From Pontederia crassipes (lineage: Eukaryota > Streptophyta > Magnoliopsida > Commelinales > Pontederiaceae): DNA of 64,000 bases. The notes beneath the pieces are model-generated. The model had not been told where the DNA came from. It made no database searches and was given only the letters and a program-made list of their open reading frames with translations. The position numbers were made by a program, and so were the translations under genes. The DNA is taken from NCBI GenBank assembly GCA_030549335.1, contig CM060183.1:21278552-21342551 (forward strand). Reading direction: 5' to 3'. Shown in pieces: positions 43,201 to 54,740 of this stretch; positions within the stretch are counted from its first letter, which is position 1; every line of letters starts with the position of its first letter.

Positions 43201-45339
43201 TCTCTTCTTTCACTCCAAGCAAGCTTTTTTTTCCACTCAGAGATTAAGGAGCATCTTGCTCCCCACTTAGATGGGAAAGAGGGCATTAAATCGTTTTCCC
43301 AATGTTGCTTTGCCAAAGAGTTGGCCCCAAAGGAAGCGAACAGCCCCAACCCCTTACAACTGCCCCAAGCAGCAATGGGACCTTGTCCTATTTTTGAAAA
43401 TTATTTAATATTTTAATTTTCGTATTATCTAATGTTAATGTGGCAAAGAGAAAATGATGGTGTGTCTATGAGACGAATGATTTAACTAAAATCTGATGGG
43501 TCAGGAGGATTGTGAATGCAAGAAATAAAAATGGAGGATATCATTACAAGAAAATTGGAATTTTTCAACGGACGATTTCCGACGAAAAGAAATCCTTCGC
43601 ATTGTAATGGATAAGTATCATTCGAAATTTTCGACGGTTACAATCGTCAAAAATAAAAATAATAAATTATAAAATCTATTATATTATTATTTTATTTTTC
43701 GACGATTACGACGTCAAAAGTTCTGACAGATTCGTATCCATCGAAACTTCCGACGATCAGACCGGCCGGTAAGTGGAAAATAATATAATATAAGTAGTAT
43801 TTTATTAATATACAGACCATCAAAATTACGGACGGTCCGGACCGTCGGTAAATTAAAAAAATAAATATTATATAATTTAAGTAGTATTTTATTATTATAA
43901 CTATCGACAGTTCAGACCGTCAGACATTTCGACGGTCTGTATCATCGGTAACTTTGAAAATAATTAAATATTATATAATATAAATAATATTTTATTATTA
44001 TAATTATCGACAGTTCAGACCGATGGAAGTCTCGACCGTCCGTACTGTCGATAATTGAAAAAATAATTAAATATCATAACCATATATATCATAATATATA
44101 TATATATTCGACAGTCAGGACCATTAGAACTTCCGACAGCCCTAGAGCCGTCGCAAGTTCCGACGGCCCTCAAGCCGATAATTAAAAAAAAATTTCCCCC
44201 ACTTTTTTTTTCCTTTTCCCCTTTCTCGCTATTTTTCTTTTCCTTTTCCCGCTTTCCCCTCTCTCTACCCCTATATATCACATTCTCCCTCTTTCCTCTC
44301 TCTACCTCTTTCCCTCTCTCCTCTCTCCTCTCTCTCCCCCTCACTTGTCGCGACGACCTCCGCCCGAACGACGACCGCCTCTCTCTCTCCCTCACTTGTC
44401 GCGACGACCTCCGCCCAGACGACGACCGCCTCTCTCTCTAGCTTCATCTTCGGCTCCGGCTCTGGCGACTCTCTCTCTCTCTTGATCTTCCTCTCCGATT
44501 AGGCGCCAACGGCATAATCAGCCGCCTCGGCGGTCGGATCAGCCGTGGGGTAGCCAGATCCGCGCCCGCGGCATATCCGGCACGACTGCGGCAAATCTAG
44601 CCAATGTGGCCGGATCCGACCATGATCAGTCGGATCAGCCGCGGGTTGGACAAATTCGGCCTCCTACGGCCAAATCCGGCCGTGGCGTTCGGATCTGCCA
44701 CGGCCGGATTTGGCCACGGGCGTCCGGGTCTGCCGCCTCCGGCCGAATCTAACCGCGGGCAGTCTAATCTATCGCTTCCGGCTGAATCTGGCCGCGGGCA
44801 GCCTGATCTGCCACCTCAGGCCGGATCTTGCCGCGGGCAGTCGGATCTGCCGCGGGTGGGGGGGGGGTTAGATCCGACTGCGGGGGCGGCCAGATCTGGC
44901 TGATGCGGCCGAGCTACTGCCCGCGGCCCGATCCATCCGCATGGGCACCAGGCGACCGATTTTTTCATATTATAAAAATTCATTGCAATGGTTGCGACCA
45001 TCGAATGGTTTTGACGATTGCGGCCGCTGGAATGTTTCGACGGTTGGGACCGCATGAATGTTTCAACGGTTGCGACAGCCGGAGTTTCTAGACGGTTACA
45101 ACCATCGAAACTTTCAACGGATTTTTTTGAGCCGTCGAGAGTGATTTTCCAACATCCTCTTTTTCGAGTAAATTGGTCCGTCGGTAAACCCGTTCATAGA
45201 CAGTTTCCTTCAATTTTCTGACGTGAAACCATATGAAAAAAAACCTTTTTGTAGTGTATCCTTGCTACAATGGAGAAGTAGAAATTTCTCATAATTTACA
45301 GACATAATATTTAACTTTGATGTTTGTGTGAATCGCGCG

Positions 45340-45389
<50 letters not shown>

Positions 45390-45605
45390 CTTATGAACCG
45401 TTCCTAATCAATGGCTCTTAATTAAATATGTGATTGCCATTTAAAAAGTTAGAACTATATTTAGATGGAAGATGCAATTTCTTATATGAAAGTTTTTAAT
45501 CACAAATCACAGTCATATATTTAAAATTTGATGGCCATAATTAACTTTCACACGGCCGGTGGTAAAAATTAATCTATTCACACATTCATTTTATACATGT
45601 ATGAT

Positions 45606-45637
<32 letters not shown>

Positions 45638-48600
45638 GGTATATTAGGGTGCATACACACATTTGTGTATGCATAGGGGAGACAAATCCGGGTTCAGGTC
45701 CGGGTTCGGCTTGACCCGGTCCCGACCCAGTTTTTACAGGGTCCAAAAAATTTGGTCCCGGTACCGGGTACGGGTCGGTTCGGGAAAACGAAGAATGAAA
45801 CCGAGAATGGAACCGGGTCAAAAAATATTAAAAAATATAAAGAAATAAGAAAACTTGTGAGAATTAGCAAATTTAAATCATAATATAATCAACTAAACAT
45901 CAACTTATTAAAATATTATGTCAATGTATCACATAATAATACAATAGAATTTTTTTAACACTTTAAAAATGGACAAGTAATGATTAAATTATCAATTAAT
46001 TAGAACTATATAAATATTATTAATAGGTTTTTATTATTATAACCGGGTCGGGTCCCGGGTCGGATTTTTATATGTTAGACCTGGTTCCGACCCGGAACCC
46101 ATCGGGTTTTTTTATTTTTGAACCCGGACCTGGTCCGACTTATAACCGGGCCGGGAATTTTTCTCGAAAATCCGGGTTGGACCCGGACCGTGCTCACCCC
46201 TATGTATGCACCCTACAATCCTAGCGGCGCAGCCATCCGATCTAAATGTATGGTCTTGATTTAACAACTTCAAGATGCGCGGTTCAGTGCATTGGTTCAA
46301 CTATTTTGCGACCGATTGAGTTGGAATGATCGGTTCAACCCAGAAAGGATTAGGACAAACTTGGTAAGAAAAAACATATCAAGAACTCATCCCCTTCCCT
46401 TTTTCCCATCTTGTTTCTTCTTTCTCTCTGCCTGGCAAATCTCAATCAGAAAAAAAAAACAAGCATGCCACCCATCTCCATTCTACTTTCTCTCTGTTGT
46501 GAGTTGAGTGTTGATCTCTTCGTTGGTGCTGTCGGTTCCTTCTTTTTCCCTGTCTGGTTCGACAAAAATTGCTCCTCTTTCCCTGTTGCCAGTCGATCAC
46601 TCGCCTGGTTCGACGGAAAGCTCAACCTGATCTCTCCATTTGTGCTGCCAGATCCGACATTTTTTGCTTGTCTCCTCTGTGATCTTTTTTTCATTTATTC
46701 CTATTTTTTGTAATGTTGAAATCTGTTCTTTGATTTTTTGGCAGTGGATCTCTCCATTGGTGTTGCCAAATCTTTTTTTTTTTTTGCTTGCCCCCCAAGA
46801 TTTTTTCTCATAGCAGATTTCTAGGGCGCATTTTGATTAAAAAAGGTGAATCGTTTCTATGTCCCTCCACAGTCCCTTTCTCTTTAGAAGCTCTATGAAA
46901 ACTCATTTATCTGGAGATCTAGCAGATTTTTAGGAGTGTCAGGAATTTGAAAGCTTTGCCAAATATTGAAGCTTCTCTAGCTATCATAAGTTGAATTTAC
47001 GCAACAGGCAATAGAGCTGCCGGATAATCATGTTACTTGCGTTTATTCCTCCAAGCACAATTAGAATGTTGTGTCTTCTTGTTATGCAGTGACTATCGAT
47101 TCCTCTTCATCAAACTTGTGATAAGTTGGAGTTCAATTCGATGTTTTTCCCAGGGTCTTGTTGAAGACAACAACATTATGCAAATGAAAGGATCAATGGA
47201 CCAAATGAATGTTCTTGTATTTTTTTGCATAACAAAAACTTAAACTTATGTATCTCCTGAGATGTGTTGAAGTTAATTAAGTTGTTTTGACATTTTGTTA
47301 AATGTTGTGAATAACCTGCTTATTATCTATCATTGAGTTGTTAGTTCCTTAAATATCATAAGAGTGATGATTGACCTATAAGGAGCATATTGTTATTCAC
47401 GGCAAGAGTTGATTGTTTTTCTCACCCAAACTTTTGCATATTTGCTGAAGTCCACAAAGTTTCATTGATCTACCAAATTGCTTCTGCCACTTCTAGCATG
47501 CTCAACCGAAAAACAAATCTGGTGGTGCTAATGCACTGCTCTTTAATGAAATAATATGTAACTTTTGTACAAATTCTAAATTTTTCGCCGCCGCAATAAA
47601 CACATATTTGGAGACATCATTAACTTTCATCTATTGGGCACGTCTTTACACACTAACAAAAATCTTTCTGTGTTAAACATTTATATGCAAAACTTTACAT
47701 CATCCTTCAGATAGCAACACAACAAACTACCATTTCAAATGAAAATATGACATTTAGAAATCGGTATCGAAAGGAGAAATAACACATATGCTTCTCGTCT
47801 GTTGAAAGTATCATAATAAAAGTTGTCACAAGCTGCAATTTGAGCTACGATGATCGCAAATAAACACAAAGAAAGAACTCAGGCTGGACATGCAAACATC
47901 ATCTACCATTTTTTTATCAATCTGGTTCATGAGGAAACTGGTGTCTATCATTTGATGAAATGCCATTCAAGACTTTTACCAGTTAAAAAATAAGAACATG
48001 AAAAAAGTCTAAATTAGACCAAAAACTTCACCCACATAACCAAGGACACAGAGAGAACACACAATCTAGCAACAACAATGAAGAGATTAGGCAGAGCTTT
48101 TTGTCAAACCAAGCGCTCGACATGCGGCAGGGGGAAAGAGGAGCGATTTTCATCGAATCAGACAGGGAGAAAGATGCATCTGACAGCACCAATTGAGAGA
48201 TCAACACTCATATCGCAGTAGAGAGAAAGAGGAAGTAGAACCAAACAAAGCTTCGAAATTTGGCAGACCTTTCAAGTTCTTGGCACTACTAAAAATCTGC
48301 TAGCATCTCGAGATAAAGGAGTTTTCACAGAGCTTTTAATCATGATAAAGAGAGAGGGACTGTGGAGACGATTCACCTTCTTTGATCAAATGTGCCCAAA
48401 AAATCTGCTATGAGAAAAAACCTTGGAGACCAAGCAAAAAAAAAAAGATAGATCTATTACAAAAAACAAAGAACCACCTTCAACAACACAAAATAGAAAT
48501 AAATGAAAAAAAATATCAAAGAGGAGATTACTTGGGGCCAAGAAAAAAATGTTGGATCTGATAGAACCAACGGAGAGATCAGGTGGAGCTTGAGAGAAAA

Positions 48601-50903
48601 AGGAAGTAGAATGGCGATGGGTGGCACGTTTGTTTTTTTCTGATTGAGATCTGCGAGGCAGAGAGGAAGAAGAAGCAAAATGGGAAAAAGGGAAGGGAAT
48701 TCCAACTCAACCGATCATTCCTAATCCTTTTTGGGTTGAACCGATCATTCCAACTCAATCGGTCACAAAACAGTTGAACCAATGCACTGAACCGCGCATC
48801 TTGAAGTTGTTAAATCACGATCATACATTTAGATCGGATGGCTGCGCCGCTGGGATTGTAGGGTGCATACAAAAATGTGTGTATGCACCCTAATATACCT
48901 CATATATATATATATATATGAATTATTGGAGGTGTAACCCTCTAAGGTGAAACCTAGTGTAACATCCTTAATTTGGACTCTTGGATGCACTCAACGGTTC
49001 GGATGAAATATGTGCCAAATACCCTAATGCACCCTTCTTCCCCTTCTCCCCACCTAGCACCGGCGTCGCCCCCAGCTTCGCTGCCACCGCCAACGCCCCC
49101 GAGTTCGCCACCGTCGTCACTCCCAAGCTTGCCACCGTCGTCACTCCCAAGCTTTGCCGCCGCTGCCGCACCCTAGCTTCGCCGCCACTGCCCCCGAGTT
49201 CTCCGGCCGCCTTACGAACTCGATCGCTGCCCCGATGAACCAGATCACCGTCCCGATGAGCGGTGCCCCCTGCTTTCCACCGATGTTGCTGATCTCTTGC
49301 CCGATGTTGCCTCCGTCGCTGATCCCTCGCCGATTGTCGCCGATCACCTCGTCCTCCTCTTCGATCGCTCATCGCACCCTTCCCCGGCCCCCCGCGTCCT
49401 CTCTCTCTCTCCCATCCTCCCCTCTTTCTCCTCCTCTCCGCTCGAGAGCCATCCCTACAGATCTGTCAAGAGCCATTCGTCGTCATCCCGCTGCCGCTCG
49501 CTGTCGTCCGCTACTATCCTGCCATCGCCGACCATCACTCTTAGCTGGCGCAGATATCGAAAAGAGAGAGAGAGCATGTGAGAGTAGAGAGAGAGAGAGG
49601 AGAAACAAACTATGAAATGATCTCAATCGTTGATCTAAAACGGACAGCTCATATTAAAGCGCTGCATCAGATTTCGCCTAAGAGGGATTACACCTCCATT
49701 AATTTCATATATGGATTAATATATATCAAAATTTATTTATTTGTTTATTTTGTTATAAGGCTCATAATTTTCTTATGAATACTATTATGTGGATGTTTTC
49801 TATCCTTTGTTAAGAGTTGAGGTTAGCATATTTTTTTTCTGATAGAGGCAATCTAGGAAAGAATATTTAGCACATCTCACGCTACAAAAAAGATTGGAGC
49901 TTTCCGCAAAAGTCCCCTGCAAGCCCTATAAGTTCCGTCGCAAAGAACAATTTGCGACAGATTGTAGATGGATTTTTTAACTTTGCAGAAATGCAAAATG
50001 TTTTTGAAATCGATTCGGCGATCCATCCAAAATTACAAAGGAGATATTCGTTGAAAAATCGAGGAGGGCAAAAATGTTCTTCTCAATTTGCAAAAGAAAA
50101 ATTCGTCAAAATTTACCAAGCACAATGGACCTCTTCACAAATTAAGAAGGATAATCTATCCGTTAACAACTTTCGATCCATTTTTCTTTCACAAATTAAG
50201 AAAGGCATCTATTAAGGAGGAGAGTGAGAGTGGAGGGACTAGGAGAGTGAGGAGATTGCATAGAGAAAGAACGAGTGGGTATACATATTTTTGTGATACA
50301 AATGAAGAATCATTCCATAAAAAGTTAGTATTATAACACAATTGTATACTAGGGAGAGAAGAATCATTCCATAAAAAGTTATGATAATATATGGAGGAAA
50401 TTTGTGATAAATTTAGAGCCCAAATTATTGAGGACAAAATTCTATCAAAAATTAGTATTATAACATAATATATTGGATCTCGCGAATCCAAACTTCCAAA
50501 AATTTAAACTATATTTAATAATATATTATTTTTTAATTATCGGCTGATTTAAAATCCATTCATAGTGCCTAAAAATTTAAACTTCCAAATCATTATGTAA
50601 GTTCTCTTTAATTAAAATTTTCATTTAAGCACCAAACTATAACTAACACCAAATCCATAAATTATCAATGACTCATTATAACTTAATTTTTTTCCGTCCA
50701 AATAGTGCCTAAAAATTTGTTCAACCACTACTGTTCGAGAACTGCCGTTAATATATTTTCGCCTCGTGTGATATCCATCTCAATTGCCCAACCTTTTTAT
50801 TTACTGTCCTAAAATACTTCTTGCAAATATTCTGTCATATGTAACAATATCATAGAGCCACATATAACAAATATCATAGAATCACGTCATCAGATAAAAG
50901 ATA

Positions 50904-50950
<47 letters not shown>

Positions 50951-50972
50951 GAGAGAGAGAGAGAGAGGGAGG

Positions 50973-51026
<54 letters not shown>

Positions 51027-51389
51027 GATGGGCGTGGGTGAACGTGTCCCATATGCTCGCTCCTTTACCATCCTCAAACGCAGCACCTTCATACTGTCTC
51101 ACAGCATACGGAGAGAAGAAAGACATGCAAGAGATGAACAAACGTGACAAGATATATCGAACTACTCGTGATAAATAGATGTGGTTTGCTATTATAATTA
51201 AAATAAAATGGACGACGGAATGCCCACTTGGTAGGAGGAAGAGGCAGTTCCAAATATGAAACCGGGCGGGAAGGCGCTCCGGTCGAGCTGCTCGGCCACC
51301 TCGTTCGCCGGAGTCCAACTCCCGCGGAAGCACGGCAACAAGATGGCCGTGATAAAGAGGTGGAGGCCGTGACGGCCCGAAATCGCCAT
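40212..51389 (-). CDS. GH1 beta-glucosidase, copy 2 (13 exons, very long intron 2)
   Basis: Tandem duplicate of the gene at 30486-36861, same strand and exon plan. Exons, high to low: 51389-51228, 51093-51024, 42545-42493 (or from 42550), 42394-42319, 42232-42155, 42067-41980, 41858-41597, 41502-41387, 41318-41101, 40968-40937, 40830-40728, 40635-40527, 40389-40212; about 514 codons. The start M-A-I-S-G-R-H-G leads a hydrophobic signal peptide. T-F-N-E-P (about E202) and I-T-E-N-G (about E418) supply the acid/base and nucleophile. Donors and acceptors are canonical except at exon 3: the CAG matching copy 1 would throw the frame into an early stop, while an AAAAG five bases further keeps frame and shortens the loop to H-P-D-K-D-R-S. 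Intron 2 is about 8.5 kb and full of transposons. The product should be a secreted or vacuolar beta-glucosidase if exon 3 is spliced at the second site. Confidence 0.88.
43542..45256 (-). mobile_element. CACTA-3: non-autonomous CACTA element, 1715 bp
   Basis: It starts CATTACAAGAAAATTGG and ends CCTTTTTTGTAGTG, flanked on both sides by the 3-bp target duplication TAT. Subterminal motifs of the type GGACGGTCCGGACCGTCGG fill 43560-44170 and return at 45000-45220. The middle holds a CT-rich tract (44200-44470) and a GC-rich block (44520-44940). No transposase or second-gene block was seen, so it would need proteins in trans. The 126-codon minus-strand frame at 44015-44395 is the complement of the CT-rich tract and is rejected as a gene. 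Confidence 0.88.
45343..45384. repeat. (TA)n microsatellite
   Basis: An uninterrupted run of about 21 TA units lies between CACTA-3 and the foldback element. Confidence 0.95.
45637..48900. mobile_element. Large foldback-type element with long inverted arms and hairpin tips
   Basis: The two ends are inverted copies: AGGTATATTAGGGTGCATAC at the left and its complement at the right. Leaving out the hAT insertion, the arms match closely through the phrases GGCGCAGCCATCCGATC, CAAGATGCGCGGTTCAGTG and GGAATGATCGGTTCAACCC, then more loosely to about 46985 on the left and 48245 on the right. The first ~35 bases of each arm are themselves a hairpin (GGGTGCATACACA...TGTGTATGCACCC). A module near 46490-46680 appears again, inverted, at about 48060-48250. 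The centre (47000-48060) has no recognised gene. Both flanks are (TA)n, so a target duplication cannot be read. Family is uncertain; Mutator-like or foldback fits the long arms. Confidence 0.7.
45674..46202. mobile_element. Non-autonomous hAT element, 529 bp
   Basis: It starts TAGGGGAGACAAATCCGGG and ends CGGACCGTGCTCACCCCTA, so the termini are imperfect inverted repeats of the TAGGGGTGAGCA type common in plant hAT MITEs. It is flanked by the perfect 8-bp duplication TGTATGCA (45666-45673 and 46203-46210), the size expected for hAT. Removing it restores the left hairpin tip of the foldback element, so it inserted later. The ends are rich in GGGTCGGGTCCCGG-like motifs. It has no coding capacity. 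Confidence 0.9.
48928..49697. mobile_element. Small TIR element with a GC-rich core (770 bp)
   Basis: The left end GGAGGTGTAACCCTCTAAGG and the complement of the right end, GGAGGTGTAATCCCTCTTAGG, form inverted repeats of about 30 bases with a few differences. The core at 49030-49560 is GC- and CpG-rich (GCCGCC, CCACCG, CGCCCC phrases), unlike the AT-rich ends and surroundings. Several overlapping frames of 67-153 codons exist on both strands, but all look like low-complexity artefacts. No perfect target duplication was found. It resembles a Mutator-like non-autonomous element, and the core might be captured host DNA. Confidence 0.55.
50905..51021. repeat. (TA)n and (GA)n compound microsatellite at the exon 2 donor of copy 2
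   Basis: About 44 bases of (TA)n are followed by about 70 bases of mainly (GA)n that run to within a few bases of the exon 2 splice donor at 51023. Copy 1 has a shorter (GA)n at the same place (36416-36437). The overlapping minus-strand frames with serine-leucine runs are translations of this repeat. Confidence 0.95.
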
Positions 51390-51423
51390 TGTCTTAGGGA
51401 ATGGACAGCTTCTGCCGACGGCT

Positions 51424-51431
51424 TTTTTATA
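51424..51431 (-). promoter_or_regulatory. Possible TATA box of beta-glucosidase copy 2
   Basis: TATAAAAA on the minus strand lies only about 35-42 bases before the chosen ATG. If used, transcription would start nearly at the ATG and the leader would be about 10 bases. Confidence 0.45.
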
Positions 51432-51439
51432 GAAGACAA

Positions 51440-53466
51440 GGAAGATATTTCACTAAACTATTTATTAATTAATTATCTTCTCTCAGACCTCAATATACAA
51501 ATAAATTTGAAGCACGGGGGCCAAGTTGGGGTACGGACAACTACTCACACAGCTTTGCTTATAAAATTATTGGATGGATCCTACATGTCACGTGCATCAG
51601 CATTATCATGTACATAGATAGGAACGAACCGAGCCCAAATTTTAGGGGGCCATGTATAATATATGTTGTAACAATATTATTTATGACTTATATTAATTTT
51701 CTATAATAATTTATGGCATATTATATATTATAATAATACTATTTATGATTTATGTTTATTGAGTAATTATATATATATTATAAGTATTTAAAATATAATA
51801 CTAATATATATTTTAAAATTTTTAATTATGTAGTCTCCATAGGGCTCATCGGATGATTTTTTTTAATTTAAAAAACCACCTATGTTTTTCAAGTCTAAAA
51901 AAACATTAAAATTTTATTCAATTCTTTAGGTTTTCGATTTTTCTATTTTTTTTTATTACATCTCTGCCTAGAAATAATTTTTATAGATTACTTGATAATC
52001 TAACTTAAAATTAATTGTGCCTACAATATTATTATATTTACTTATAACATATGACAGGTAATGTGAATTATCCTGCAATCTGAATTATCTAAAAAGTGTC
52101 AATTTTAATTAATTAAGAGGAGAGTATATGTGGATTGAATAACTTTTTAAATTTCAAATTTGACTTTAACCTTATTTGGGCATCTTTCTCTACAGCGGAA
52201 GGTATACACAAAACTTTCATGCCATATTTTTTTTCTTGCTTTGTTGCTAGGTAATGGCCAATAGGAGTCAATGGATTTATTGTTTATTACTATAGAAAAC
52301 GTGTTTTTTTATTTCTCTCCCCAACCTTATTTTAATTTCATCATTGGCAACAAGATTTTTTTTAAAGCAATATAATATATGAGCCAGTGCCTCGTTTAAT
52401 TTCATCATTGACAACAAGATTTTTTTATATGATGTGGTGGGTGATTTTCACGTGTGACATGTAGTGAAAGTGACCAATGGAAGCAAAAAAAAAAAAAAAA
52501 AAAAAATCAGGTATCACTACTAATGCATTTCCAGATCAATCTTATTTATATACTGGAATTGACAGATCTATTGTTATTTTTTACCAATTCATTCATTAAT
52601 CCAATATCTTGTATATATTTCTTTGTGATATAATATGTTGATGTGTCTTAAATTATGTACTGTGTACTTAAAATTATGAAAAAAATGAGAAAAAGAAAAA
52701 ATAAGAATATTTGACGAAAGCGGAGGACTTAGGCTGTTAGAGTTTTATGGTGTACTATTTTTTTGTTCATAGTAAATTTCTTCTGACGGCGACATCCTTT
52801 GTCCATAGATGTTTCTCTCTTATTCACTTAATCAAGAGAATTTTACTACGTTAAATCTCTATGTGCATTTTCTTTTTCTTTCGTTATTTTGATTGTTCAT
52901 CGATTCTCGGTGTTTTACTCCCAACATAATACATTATATATTAATATTTAACAATAAATATAATGTTTGTTATTTTTTTAATCTATCTATGAATTAGCAT
53001 TAATCCACTCTTTTGATTAATCCATTATGTGATTGAATCTTACTAGTGATTGAATATAATGTTAATTGTATCCATTTTTTCATTAGTTAATTAATACGTA
53101 GATTCCCAACCATTTTAGTATTTAAAAAGTAATTAAGAGAAGATGAAATAGTGATAGTGCTTCATTAATTGGTCTGACCACATTGTCCTAATGCCAACCA
53201 AAGCAACCAATAATTACTTATTTTACTATTATTCCATTGCATGTTATTATTTAATTTCTATTGATCGTAGTCAATAATTAAGATGGATCAATTAATGAGA
53301 CAATAATTTCAATGATTCTTTTGCTTGTGTTGCTCCTGTAACATTTTTAAACTTTTATATGTCATGTCACAAGCATATTATGCTTTTTCATCCGCAAGAA
53401 GGAATAAACTATAAATGAAAGTCATGATCCAATTTAGTGGACAAGTAAAAATGAGGATGATTTTTC
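51440..53466. other. AT-rich DNA upstream of copy 2, no gene seen
   Basis: The upstream region of copy 2 and intergenic DNA. It holds an A22-23 run near 52483-52505 and a ~33-base phrase (TTTAATTTCATCATTG.CAACAAG) present at 52331 and 52398. No frame or transposon boundary could be supported. Confidence 0.5.
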
Positions 53467-54432
53467 TGTAACGCCCCTAAATCGACCAACGTCACGTGAC
53501 AAGGATTCATTTGAAGGCGCTACGAAAATATTATAACATAGATCAAAACTTGACCAAATCTCAATTTAAAACAATGGCATGCCAATAATAAGAGCAAAGA
53601 AGGAAAGATAGAAATATCATGTAGATGAAAGATCCAAAATATTACAAAGTCCATGATAGTCATAATGTCTGAATTATATCAAGCTCAAAATGCGAAAAAT
53701 AAAGATAAAGATAACTAGACCCTCTCTTGGTTCATGTGCTTTAGCATCGCTGGTCGCGGCACACGATCTCAACACCATCACTTGCTTGGCCCTGTGAAAA
53801 TCAACACAGGGGAGGAGATCATCCCGTAAACTATATAGCCTAGTGGAGATCCACAAGTGCACAATGCATAACAATAAATGGTAATTGACAGAATTAGTAA
53901 TCACTTGCAATAAGATCAGATTTGAGAGCATAAGATCATTCTATTGAGATATTGATGGATAAAAGAGATAGAGATCATGAGTCCATCTTATAATCATAAA
54001 AGATTTCAGAGATCATGCTAGATCAATAATCATGCTTGGTTCATCATGTTCATGTTACTTGTCCATGCTTTTCGTATTCTTACTTTCACTTAACATTCGG
54101 TGCCTTTGTGTGTTTTCATCCTGGGGGATTTATGTCAGAGCGAGAGCCAATGGGGGATCAAGCCATGGCTAAGGGAGCAACCCTAACATAAAGCACTTAA
54201 CATAAGCTCTGACCACCACTTCCATAAACATGTTCATGTCTTACTTACTTAATCACTTTAGCACTTTGTCATACTTGCATATCATGATAGGATTGGATCA
54301 TATGACAGATCAAAACAAGATCAAAGATTCAATCACATAACATTTCAGTTAGTAAGGAGTAACTCAACACAAGCATAGGAAGAATATAGATCAAATCAAC
54401 AATCAATTAGCAATCAATATGCAATCTGGACA

Positions 54433-54740
54433 GATGTCGATCGACCGGTCCTCACTGGTCGATCGACCATCTTTCAGACACCGATCGACCGATATCTCTA
54501 GATCGGTCGACCAGTTAGTCTTCACACAATACAGTGAACAAGTTCTACACATCGGTCGACCGATATCTCTGAATCGGTCGACCGATAATACTTAGGCTAC
54601 AAAGGAGTTTCGATCGGCCGCTCGATCGATCGATACAAGGCTCGGGAGAAATGATCGATCGACCGATTTCCAAGGATCGGTCGACCGATATTCTCATCAC
54701 CGATCGACCGATATACAGGATCGGTCGACCGGTCCTCATG
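54433..54740. repeat. Cluster of palindromic GGTCGACC and GATCGACC motifs in the LTR
   Basis: ATCGGTCGACCGAT, a perfect 14-base palindrome, occurs three times (near 54549, 54572 and 54675). About seven near-matches such as GATCGATCGACCGAT and CGATCGACCGGTC lie between. The frames that read it give repeated I-G-R-S or D-R-P-I text and are rejected as genes. Confidence 0.9.

Larger units (their letters stand above)
42551..51023 (-). other. Intron 2 of beta-glucosidase copy 2 (about 8.5 kb)
   Basis: It separates T-H-A-H-P (exon 2) from exon 3. In gene direction it starts GTCTCTCTC, running straight into a long (TC)n then (TA)n tract. Plus-strand contents, left to right: AT-rich DNA with a possible MITE at ~42951-43105 (inverted GCCTTGTTTGGC/GCCAAACAAAGC), CACTA-3 (43542-45256), (TA)n, a foldback element (45637-48900) carrying a hAT element, a TIR element (48928-49697), and AT-rich DNA with decayed transposon traces (49800-50870). 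None of the open frames in it looks like a host gene. Confidence 0.8.

Noticed and set aside
44015-44395. A 126-codon arginine/glutamate-rich minus-strand frame
   Set aside because: It is the complement of a CT-rich simple tract inside non-autonomous CACTA-3 and has no recognisable domain.
48968-49615. Overlapping frames of 67-153 codons on both strands
   Set aside because: All arise from the GC-rich core of a small TIR element; the text is low-complexity proline/serine/alanine and arginine, with no family match.
49880-50130. A CACTA-like end (CACGCTACAAAAAAGATTGG) with GTCGCAAAG..TTTGCGAC motifs
   Set aside because: It hints at another decayed element, but the terminus is poor, no partner end or target duplication was found, and the 87-codon frame over it has no known domain.
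50890-51333. A 147-codon minus-strand frame with S-L repeats
   Set aside because: It reads through (GA)n and (TA)n microsatellites and overlaps the true exon 2 in part; the repeat portion is intronic.
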